Positions 13,300-22,849 of a DNA stretch of 64,000 nt are shown here, one piece after another. Location: NCBI RefSeq assembly GCF_050436995.1, contig NC_134763.1, positions 2,914,001 through 2,978,000 of the forward strand, given 5' to 3'. The notes under the pieces are model-generated. The model was not told where the DNA came from, ran no database searches, and saw nothing but the letters and a program-made list of their open reading frames with translations. The DNA comes from Anticarsia gemmatalis. Lineage: Eukaryota; Arthropoda; Insecta; Lepidoptera; Erebidae. Position 1 is the stretch's first letter; every line of letters begins with the position of its first letter. A program made the translations under genes and the position numbers.

Positions 13300-13470
13300 T
13301 TGTGAACCGTCGTTTTATTGTGCTCAACAATGCACGGAAACTTTTTGTAGTCATGCCCATTGATTTCCTTCACTATTTTAATGAATGCAACATAAAAATG
13401 GCGGCACACGCCGTCAAGTTTTGGCGCGAACGCCACAGATTGCCTCAATTAAAAAATGTGAATGTTGAAA
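13300..13470 (+). promoter_or_regulatory. Conserved upstream block of the second cassette
   Basis: The block retains matches to 11430-11581 in front of the first cassette, including GCACGGAAACTTT, CACTATTT, AAAATGGCGGCACACGC and the start context AAAATGTTAAAAGTGTT. A duplicated promoter and 5' UTR is the likely explanation. No clear TATA box is seen. Confidence 0.5.
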
Positions 13471-16400
13471 ATGTTAAAAGTGTTCGTATTTATTTATTTT
13501 ATGACGATATTAGTGAAATGTGATAATGGAAGACGAAAAAGGGATTATGTGGGGAGGCAGGCTAAGTTTTTCTCGTTCAATGTTATGGAGGAAGATATCA
13601 CGGTAAGTGCTTTTTGGATTCTTTTTATATTTTGTGCTAGTGTTGCTGGATTGTGAAAGATTTATGTGTAACCTGTAAGGTAAACAGCACACAATACTGC
13701 ATATGATAAAAGGAGTTGCTTCAGGAGTTAAGTCTAGGCTTAAATTATCGTCTCGTTATCTACGGAAGATCCGTTTTAACGCAATGGTCAGCATTGAAAC
13801 TTTTCGTTACTTTATTACATAGATAATTACATAAAAACTAACTTCCAGCTTAAATAAATCGCCTAAGAATCCATTTTCTTAGTTATTCTTCTTATTCATA
13901 CAAATTTATATCAACTTTTATTCCTTTTTGATACAAAATCTCACCTAATTAGCTTGCTTAGGTATTACTTTAGATACTTTATCATTATAAATGTAACCAG
14001 GGCTCTTTAATTTCAGATAGACTTGGACTTTAACATACCGTTCATAAAAATACCGGTAAAGAAAACAACAGACTCTGTTTACGGACTAACGGTAAGTTTC
14101 CAGTATTGAGGGCTAGTGACAAAAATGTTGGCCCAAAAGTTGTGTGTTCCTTATTATGTCTTGCCAATAACTATCTTATTTTTTCTATATTTTTTGTTTT
14201 ATTTCAATTATATTATCATCCTAAATTTATTCGAATCGGTTTTTATTCTTAAGCTAACAAACAAACGAAAACTTTCACATTTATTTGGCCTACATTTATA
14301 AATCTTTGCATGGATCTTGTGTAAGTTATATTATATTCAAATTGTAACTTGTCTGTTTCCATTCAATTCATAAACAATGTTTTTGTGCAAGGATATTGGA
14401 CGGATTTGTAATCTCTGGCACTGCTACACCAATTTTGATTAAACTTCTAACGTCTTTAAAGAAACTGCAAAATCGATTTGAATAGCATTATTTTCTGATT
14501 TAGGAATTTCCAACGATCAACATCAATCCGGCGTCGATCGCGCTGGGCGGGGCCGTGGTGTTGGGGACCACGGTACTGATTCCCTTTCTCCTGAAATACT
14601 ACACCTACCACCATGACGACTACCGGTACGCTAGGAGTGAGTAGTTAATTTTAAACCTTTATCTTGTTACCTTTAAGCAAATTTTGTCCCGAGAACATTA
14701 TTTTAAATTAGAATAGTTCTAACTGTAAACTTTTCTATGTATGATCTTTATATTGTAACTACTATTCTCATATCTATACTATCTATACTAATATTATAAA
14801 GCTGAAGAGTTTGTTTGTTTGATTGTTTGTTTAAACGCGCAAATCTCGGGAACTACTGGTCCGATTTTTTAAATTGTTTCAGTGTTAGATAGCCCATTTA
14901 TCGAGGAAGTCTATAGGCTATATATCATCACGCTACGACCAATAGTAGCAGAGTACCAGTGAAAAATGTTAAAAAAACGTGGAAAATTATGATTCTCTTA
15001 TGTGACGCAAGCGAAGTTGCGCGGGTCAGCTAGTTTCTCATAAATGGCGTCATTACGACACAGAAAAGTGTGAAAATTAATAACCTTAAGCTATACCTTG
15101 GCGTATATTATGTGCACGCGGCTTCATATCTAGAGGTACCTGAAGATGAAAGCTAAAAAGTTAGGTTTTGTGTTGCTGTATAGGATTTAAATATATATAA
15201 ACAAAATATTAAAAGCTGGTAAGCAGTTTATTATAAACTCACAACATTTAATAAAATAGTTTACGGACACGGACCGCAGCAGCTTTTTTTGTTTCTCGAC
15301 ACCTTCTTTGGTTTTATAGATGTGCAGGACTTCTTGCATCTTGGCTTGGGCTCTGGGATCCCCGCATCGGCTGGTATGTACTGTGTCTCCACGTGGATAT
15401 AAGTCTTACGTTTCCTAGGACTGAGGTCGAAACATCCAAAAGGTGGAGTGTATTCGATATCCCACGTTGCGTTGCTGGACAAAGAGCTCAATGATTCCGT
15501 TTCACAGACACAGCCAGGCTCTTTGAAGGCTGGACAGCTGTCAATAACCCTGTCGATAGCAGAAAGATCGTTGCAGAACACGTCCATGTACGCACACTTG
15601 CAAATATCTTCAACTGCTTCGGCTAATGCTTTCCTGATCTCCGCGTCTCGTTGTTTCTTTAATTTAACCATTTTGCGAGCCTCGACTTTCGCTTGTTCTT
15701 CTGGACTTCGTTTCTTGATAATTTTGAAGACCATTGGGTCGCAGTCTACATAAGGATCTTCGTTTGACGCTATTTCTGTTAAATCTTTTAGTGGATTTAC
15801 CTGAAAATTACAATGAATGTCAAGCTTTTGCAATATATAATTATTATAGTAAGAAGGGTATATCAGATAAGATAAGATAGGATAACTTGCACATTAGAGA
15901 TGCTATACATAAACAAACGTTGCAGACATGATCCTTTGACAAACCCGTTTGAGTTTGTATTGCGAAAATCGTGCAATGACAAAAATCGACACGAACCGGA
16001 TATTTATGTTGCGACGTGTACAAAGGGGACTTAATATAAAATTTTTAATGGTAAAAATGAGAATAAAATATTCCTAACCTGTATAGTGAACACATCGCCC
16101 TTCCTCTGAACCTTGAGCGCAGGCTTCGGCTCCAGAGCCTCCTCAGGCTCAGAGTCTCCTCCGCCGAGGTCAGTACCCGGCCTGTGACCTTTTTTCTTCT
16201 TCTTCTGTTTTTTGTCCTTGTCTGGACCACCGCGAGCGCATTTGAACGTCATCATTTTTGCTACGCTCTTGCCAACAACGCCGGGAGACCATCCTCGACG
16301 GAACTGCATATCACGATATTATGTGATTTGAAAAACATACATCATTGCATATATAAAGTTCCCTATATGTGTTGCCATTGATCCCTCCAAATAACTGGAC

Positions 16401-19400
16401 TATCAAACAATCCAAATTCCCAATCCAATCTATATACTTATATAAAAATTAATGTCTGTTCGTTAGTCTCGCTAAAACTCGAGATCGATTGGCTAATTTT
16501 GGTCCTGAATTATTTGCGGAAGTCAGAGCAAAAGGTGAATAAACATGAAAATGCTCCGAATGATATAAAATAAGAAAGCTTGAGCGGAGCTGCGCGGGCT
16601 AGCTAGTCATAAATAAGAAAATAACAATAATAGTGTTACAACATTTTCTTCCCCGTCCTTAGATTGTTTATTGACAGGCGTAGATGAAAATATATGTTAT
16701 TTTTAATACTATACCTTCATTCCGGGAACATCGGTCGCTGTCCACAACCATCCCATGTGGGCAGGAACGGCCAAGCCTGGCTTGAAGTAGAGACATGTTT
16801 TGTGACCGATGTTAACCCCTGTAGTGAAACAATTAATTAGAATTATTAACCTTATAACTGCTATCAGTGGAATCAAGAGCGACGCAGGATCCTTCTAATA
16901 TTTTTTATCATCTTTATTGATTTTACTCAATTTACACAAAATATTATATAACAACATACAAAAAAATATTAATACTAAATATTTAAGGCGATTCCCTTAC
17001 AACGAACGAATCTTTTTGCAGTTTTTATAAATAATGTTTCGAAGTCCAACGTGCGCGAGTCTAATTCGTACTTGGCGGTTTATAATAAGTAGGCTAAAAA
17101 TAAATATAGTACCTGGGTACGAGTCACCGAAGCTGTAGTTATACTTCGAAGAGTTCTTCTTCTTCTTCTTGACCCCTTCCTCGTCGTCACCCATCTTTAT
17201 TTATTTAGAGTGTCGCCTAAACAGTAAGTTGTATTTTATATTACTCGTATTCTTCAGTAGAGTATTGCTATACCTAATATTTTTATTTTATATTTCAATT
17301 TTCAACATTTTTATGAACAGTCAAGCAATTTCTTGACACGAGCATTACTGATGTCACCAAAGATTTGTGTGATTCATGTTATTATGGCATCATCTGATAT
17401 GTAAGCTAATAACAGCTAGAGTAATTAGACGTTGTCTTTACTACATACAATAAAAAAAAATATCCAGTTGCATAATTATATTAGATCTTATCGTTTGTGG
17501 GTTACAAAATAAAAAATCAATGAAAATCATGGTTTCACTTATTATCCTCCTTAAACTTTTCTTGAATGGCCATTTTGTGGGCACCGCAGCACTCTTTACC
17601 CATCAAGGACAGTAACACTTGCTCTTTATCGCAGCATCTTCTCTCAGTGTCCACATTGAACTTATTGACACACCGCAAGTCGTGGTCCTTTTGATGTTTC
17701 ATGTATTCCTTTAGAGCTTTCTTTATTCTTTCGTATTCCCTAGAACAGCAGACTTTGCCTGCGTCGCTATAGCTGGGCGGGTTGGCAGGGAGTGCTGCAG
17801 TTTTGTACATCCTGGCAAAACCATCCGGTACAGAGCAAGGTCGGCCCATCACTGGGCAAGGACCTAATTGAATTGGAGGCAGTCCGTAAGGCAGAGGCTC
17901 AGCCTCGTCCTCATCGTCCTCCCTCTTGTTCTCTTCTTCTTCGTTTGTACGTTTGACATTCACTGGACAGCTATTCTTATGTTTATAGAGCGGACAAAAC
18001 GGTCGGTGTGCCTTCCTCGAAGCGATGTTAGACATTTCCGCTATACAATTACAATCGAATGTCTTACAAGGAGGCGATGGCTTCGGCGGGTTACATTTAC
18101 AATCTTTTTCATCAGTCATATCAGTGCAAACGTTGTATACCTGTTGTGTTTTGTAATTCTTTGGAGCTTCATTGTAATTATACACCCACGGGTTATTTGT
18201 TCCCATTGTGCGCACTGAAGGTTTGCTCACTGCAGGTTTGGTGTAAGAGCTGGCGGCATGTGCTTTGCTACAAGAGCACCTAGTTGCAGGACTTACAGAT
18301 CTAGTCTTATGATTTGCGCCAGATATTTTATCTTGACTATCAAACGCTGTGCTGTAACAGTCTTCAATAACAAAATCCCGTCTGAATATAGCATCTTTGT
18401 AATCTGGAACTTTTGTAACATACTGTATTTGTGTTTTGCTAGATCTCGGTGTCGCTCCGGTACCGTAATGCTGGTTTTTCCTATCCATACATGTATCACC
18501 GGGCTTAGCAAAGCCACCGCAACCGGAACATGTGGTCTGTTCAGGTTGACCCGTGCCACCGTCTTTACCTTTTTCTGCAGTTTCGGGACAATCTTCTCTG
18601 TGCCATCGGTCATCTTTGCAGCTACAAGAGCCGCAAATCTTTTTAGTTCCCTCACCTTTTGTTCCGGAGGTAGCACCAGCTTTGGACTTATAGGTATCCA
18701 AATTCCTAATATAAGTTCGGACTTTATGCGCCAGGGGACAATTAAAGTTACCACACGGACCTGTTATTTCTCCCATCTTTATCTTATTGATAGCATAAAC
18801 TTTCTTGCCAGATTCCGTTCCCTCGCCTTCGTGTTCACACGGAGCCTTACCAGCTCCCGCGACACCACAGCTCTGTAGTTCTGTGCATATTTCAATTTTC
18901 TTTTGTGCATTATCAACGACGTCGGGATCTTCTAAAGTGGTAGTTTCATAAAGACTACCCACCATACAGAAGTTAGGATCATCACCCTCAATCCTTTTGC
19001 ACTCGAACATACTCGGCGCTTTATTAGTCCTGAACGCAAATGAATCTGGATTTTTCATCAACTGCTGGAATTCTGTAATGATACTGTCACCTAAAGCGCT
19101 TACTCGTAGTATGAAGTTGACCTCACCAGCTTGTCTGCAGCAACATTCCTGATATAAAGTAGTGATCTCTTTGAGAGTCAGGGGTTCATGCATCTTGCAA
19201 ATATCTGCGGTGTCCTTGAGGTAGTGATAGAACTTCGTGTGCCAGATCATGCTGCCAATACCGACATACATTTGATTGTCGGTCTCATTTTCGTCATCGT
19301 TCCACACTTCTATTTCAAGTGGGAACTTGTTCAGTATAGTAAGGACAGTGTCAGGGTACGAGGGGAATAGATAAGATTTACCGACTCTTATGGTCCTCGA

Positions 19401-21415
19401 CCACTGTCTGCGGCCGGATTCAGTTATTTCTATAGTGTCATCCCTTTTCTCGTCGTTAGCGGCTAGTTGGCCTTCTTTAATGATGAACTGGATTTTTGGT
19501 CCGAACTTTATTTTGATAATTAGGTTCTTATTGGCTGTACTCTCGTCTCCTTCGCTCGTGAATACTGTCACTTTGTCTATGAATATCTCTATCAGGTACA
19601 TTTGCTCCATGACCTGCAGAGTTCAACAGTTTTTGGTCAGAATACTCACTTCATTTCTTCTATTAGTTATGCATTACGGTAATAAAGTCTTCAAAGTTTA
19701 TATCACTATAATCTCAATAATAATGTGCGAAATACGACACTAACAAAAACACGGAAAGGGCTTGCATATCTTTTTTTATTTGACACTCAAAATCGATTGA
19801 AAGAATTAAAATCGACATTTATTTAAAACATATTAGTTGACTTTTATCCTAGTGCAACAAATTACATAGAAGCTACAAAAATGTGATGCGGATTATACGT
19901 CCGTTACGATTTTTCTTTAACTACAATAACAATTTTAGCGGTACTTACGTTAGTTTTGTATTACCGGCCGTGTGCTAAATGAAGATAGACATATCTATAG
20001 ACACTGATAATTTTATTTTGTAACCCGAAAATTATTCCCCCGTTGACCTGTTATACAACTGACATTTTGTTGACAATATATCACTTTTTACAAATGGAAG
20101 CACGGCCGTCTTAATTTTTAACTTCAAACTTTTGATTGTGGCCAGAGCGGGGCACTCTATTTCAAATTAAAATATACTCTTTACAAATTATTCACAAGAT
20201 TTTTGGTTGAGGCAGAGATAAAAAATAATGGAATATACACAAACCCCGGCTATGGGTTGGGTGAGACTTTACTTGTAGTTACAGCTGTTTCGACGACCTT
20301 ACGCAGAAAGAAAAATCTGACTATCGAGCCGAATAAGATTCTAGAAAGCTATGATATGTCAAAACACTGGCTCATTGCTGCTGAACATACTGCATTTTCA
20401 TTCATCGATAATATAATTGATGTACTTGCACTTGGAGATACAGATTTCTTTTCGATATTTCCCTTTAATATTCATACAAATAGGCCTTTCTGGCCTCTGC
20501 TGTTGACGTACAATCACGCCGATTAATCGAAACCCAATATCTATTAACGGGACATTATTGGCATTCTTTAAATAATCATATATTCTCCTATTTTTCTACC
20601 AGTTCTAGACAATGCGGAGTTTGGTGCTGACGCGTTACTGGACTTCGCACAGCAGATGGTGATGAACAGTCACGGCTTCAGAGGCTGCCCTCTGAGGCTC
20701 GCCTGCTGGGCTGCGCAGAGGGAAGTCGCAGACCCTCACGCGATACTCAACCAAATAACAAAGTAAGAAAGTTGGAAATATGGAATACCTATTATTTTCA
20801 GCTGTTGTTATTACGATGGTGATGCAAAAGAAATTCAAATCGATGACTAAGAATTACTAATTTGAACTACTTCAGCTCTTTGTAGGTCAGCAGCTGTTTC
20901 CGTGACCTCATTCACGTGGATTTCAAATAATAACTTAAGCTTGATTCCTTGTTTTCAATTAGCTTAATACACATCCAAATCGGTGAACAGACACAGACTG
21001 ACCTTTTTAATTTATATTATATTTTTTACATCAAAAACACTGTAATAAAATCTTACCGCGTAGTCTTACTAGTAGTTCTTGCATGCCTAAACGTTGTTGA
21101 AGGCATAATTCTCTAACCCGGACTAGGCCATCGTAGTATTCTCAAGGCCTAAACCATCTCTCAAATCGAAAGTCGACCCCCAAAATGGCATAGTAATGAG
21201 GTATAAAAAGTGTGGATAAATAGTATGGTCTTATTTTTTCCAGTAACAAACTCCTATCTTCTATGGTGAACTCCTCGGCGGTGGAAGACGCCATGATCTC
21301 CGGGATGCACGGCCGCAGCTGCAGCAGCTACGGCCCCTGTCCTCTACAGGAACACCACCTGCCTGTCATCATGAATAACTTGGCTGTACTTACAAATAAC
21401 CCTGGCTATTACTAA
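13471..21415 (+). CDS. Uncharacterised secreted/membrane protein with two Cys pairs (paralog B, 223 aa)
   Basis: Exons are 13471-13602, 14017-14091, 14504-14636, 20603-20762 and 21244-21415, with phases fitting throughout. I chose the ATG at 13471 because its context matches the start of the first cassette; an in-frame ATG at 13462 would add three residues. The signal peptide (MLKVFVFIYFMTILVKC) is followed by a basic stretch, IPFIKIPVKKT, and a hydrophobic helix (IALGGAVVLGTTVLIPFLL). After a Tyr/His-rich strip comes a C-terminal domain with two C-x5-C pairs (CPLRLAC and CSSYGPC). Domain order, the junction Asn codon and the cysteine pattern match the minus-strand paralog at 6053-9303. Intron 3 is about 6 kb and contains two complete genes on the other strand. 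The protein ends NNPGYY. Function unknown; likely secreted or single-pass membrane. Confidence 0.82.
14782..15033 (+). mobile_element. Helitron-like element, near complete
   Basis: Starts TCTATACTAATATTATAAA, has a (GTTT)n run, and ends GCGCGGGTCAGCTAG followed by T. The TC start, CTAG end and insertion between A and T fit Helitrons. The conserved inner phrase GACGCAAGCGAAGTTGCGCG is shared with 34250-34441, 37526-37787 and 49306-49671. It lies inside intron 3 of the paralog B gene. Confidence 0.7.
15261..17194 (-). CDS. Nested cysteine-rich protein of unknown function (316 aa)
   Basis: Four minus-strand exons: 17194-17113, 16818-16715, 16303-16079 and 15800-15261, all phase-consistent, with the stop at 15263-15261. 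The N-terminus is acidic then Lys-rich. Next comes a conserved-looking globular part with MGWLWTATDVPG and RRGWSPGVV. A Lys-rich linker and an acidic linker follow (about residues 90-130), then a basic helical segment rich in Lys, Arg and Glu. The C-terminal third has a cysteine cluster (CKC, CVC, and CCGPCP at the end). There is no signal peptide or membrane segment. The gene sits entirely inside intron 3 of the plus-strand paralog B gene and just downstream, in the same orientation, of another cysteine-rich gene (17535-19610). It may belong with the uncharacterised insect Cys-rich proteins of the DUF4776 type, but I am not certain. Confidence 0.78.
16437..16605 (+). mobile_element. Degraded Helitron-like element
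   Basis: Begins TATACTTATATAAAAATTAATG and ends GCTGCGCGGGCTAGCTAG before T, resembling the ends of the Helitron-like family at 14782-15033, with a diverged interior. It lies within the 16304-16714 intron of the nested gene. Confidence 0.5.
17535..19610 (-). CDS. Nested large cysteine-rich protein, DUF4776-like (691 aa, single coding exon)
   Basis: An uninterrupted 692-codon frame on the minus strand, far longer than chance in this AT-rich DNA. Residues 1-170 look like a beta-rich domain (a C2-like fold is possible) with hydrophobic strands such as YLIEIFIDKVTVF. From about residue 215 the protein is cysteine-rich, with repeated short motifs: GPCGNFNCPLAHKVR, ICGSCSCKDD, CSGCGGF, CNCIAEM, and CCDKE near the end. 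It also has a Glu/Asp run near residue 555. There is no signal peptide. The Cys/Pro motif GPCGNxxCPLA recalls insect proteins carrying the uncharacterised DUF4776 domain; this is recall, not a search. A 5' UTR splice acceptor (TCTGCAG) lies just upstream of the ATG. The gene is nested in an intron of the opposite-strand gene and lies 340 bases upstream of the 316-aa gene. Germline or testis expression is a guess. Confidence 0.85.
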   Translation of the reverse strand: MEQMYLIEIFIDKVTVFTSEGDESTANKNLIIKIKFGPKIQFIIKEGQLAANDEKRDDTIEITESGRRQWSRTIRVGKSYLFPSYPDTVLTILNKFPLEIEVWNDDENETDNQMYVGIGSMIWHTKFYHYLKDTADICKMHEPLTLKEITTLYQECCCRQAGEVNFILRVSALGDSIITEFQQLMKNPDSFAFRTNKAPSMFECKRIEGDDPNFCMVGSLYETTTLEDPDVVDNAQKKIEICTELQSCGVAGAGKAPCEHEGEGTESGKKVYAINKIKMGEITGPCGNFNCPLAHKVRTYIRNLDTYKSKAGATSGTKGEGTKKICGSCSCKDDRWHREDCPETAEKGKDGGTGQPEQTTCSGCGGFAKPGDTCMDRKNQHYGTGATPRSSKTQIQYVTKVPDYKDAIFRRDFVIEDCYSTAFDSQDKISGANHKTRSVSPATRCSCSKAHAASSYTKPAVSKPSVRTMGTNNPWVYNYNEAPKNYKTQQVYNVCTDMTDEKDCKCNPPKPSPPCKTFDCNCIAEMSNIASRKAHRPFCPLYKHKNSCPVNVKRTNEEEENKREDDEDEAEPLPYGLPPIQLGPCPVMGRPCSVPDGFARMYKTAALPANPPSYSDAGKVCCSREYERIKKALKEYMKHQKDHDLRCVNKFNVDTERRCCDKEQVLLSLMGKECCGAHKMAIQEKFKEDNK
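19620..20602. other. Intronic stretch, no convincing gene
   Basis: The remainder of intron 3 of paralog B, upstream of the nested 691-aa gene. It holds the likely promoter of that gene and one 107-codon plus-strand open frame (20203-20526) with no recognisable motif, start context or partner splice sites. Confidence 0.5.
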
Positions 21416-22849
21416 CAATAGATGACTACCAGTCAGATCAACTTCTCTCTATGAAATGTCAAAAATATATTTTAAGAATACCGAAAAGTGACGTCACAGT
21501 CTTACGGTATCAAATGAGTGTCTAATAATTTTTTTCAGTCTGTAATAATTCCAATTTCAACATTATTTACGAAGAAAGCTAAGTACACAGTCTGAGCATT
21601 TTAGATGAACCTTTTACAAGTACGAGTTTAATAATTTTTCGTTAACACAGTCAACAAACCAATTTGTCATGTAGAAATAAAATTTAGAAACTGGCTAAAA
21701 CTTATTTGGGTATCGACGCTCATCATAATACCATGCAAAGATGCATGGTATCTTCTTGGGTTTTCAATAAAAATGCCTCAAATACAATTAAATAGGTAAT
21801 ACATTTATTTAATTTCAAGATTAAATACATGTCTTTATAAAATACTTTTTTTTTTAAATGTTGACAGAACAAATAATTTATGAATAATTAAATAATTATC
21901 TTAGAAGTAAGAATATTAATGAATTTGTGAATAAATTATTTATTGATTTAACGTAAGCGTTGATTAAATAATAAATTATTGTGAATTGGTGTACATTGTA
22001 TTATTGTGTTGTTATATTTTCGTTTGTTTTGAGTATGTATTGAATCGTAATTTAATAGTACATGGATATATATATTACTCTTAATATACTGGTCCCGCAG
22101 ATTTTACATAAATAATTAACATTTAGTAAGAAAAATGTATGTATAGGAATATTTTTAATTCATCAAAATGCTTTTCAAAATTTAACAGTGTAGTTATAAG
22201 TTTTTTTAACACCGACCAAAAAACAGGTCTGCCTTTCTAACATTTGTAACAATAACATAGTAAAATAATAAAACAAAATAACAATATTTAAAAACTAAAT
22301 AAGGTTTTAAAAATGATTCATAATTTTCAGTCTTCATAATTTGTCGGCAGATCAAAAAATAACCGAAAATCTATTCCTTCAACAGAAGAAAAGATACTTC
22401 GTGTATTTTTTGTTAATGAAATCGTAGTTATACATTGTTGTTCTAGGTTTTAACATAGTTTCAATTAACACTGAAAGAGTAAAACGCTCGAAAATTGATC
22501 GTCACGATCAATTGTACGGTTATACAACACGAATTTCTTAAAAAGAAGTTTGTACGGCTGATGAGATTGTATGCAGATTATTTACAATAATTTTTGTTCG
22601 CGCATTTGCGATCGCAATCGCTAATCAAAATGGATCAGGTATACGAGATTAGCGGCATTCATCTCCTCCAAGAACCTCATCTATACCCTTTTAATTCATT
22701 TATAACCTCGATCACTAGTAGCCAATAATTGGTACAATTTTTTCTAGCTACGTTGCATTTTTGAAAGAAAACCAGTCTTACTATACACCAGCCTTTAGGC
22801 TTATTCATCAGGATCCGAAGTCACAGCCAGATTGTAAATTACCAGTGGT
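21416..22849. other. Convergent 3' flanks of paralog B and ASPG
   Basis: Strongly AT-rich. AATAAA at 21676-21681 is the likely poly(A) signal of the plus-strand gene, with another at about 21766. No coding potential was seen. The ASPG 3' UTR occupies the right side. Confidence 0.6.

Noticed and set aside
15448..15753. 101-codon plus-strand open frame
   Set aside because: Antisense to the last exon of the nested 316-aa gene.
18258..18878. 206-codon plus-strand open frame
   Set aside because: Antisense shadow of the 691-aa cysteine-rich gene; no start context or motif.
20203..20526. 107-codon plus-strand open frame in the paralog B intron
   Set aside because: No recognisable motif, no fitting splice sites and ordinary AT-rich composition; a frame of this length is expected by chance in 64 kb.
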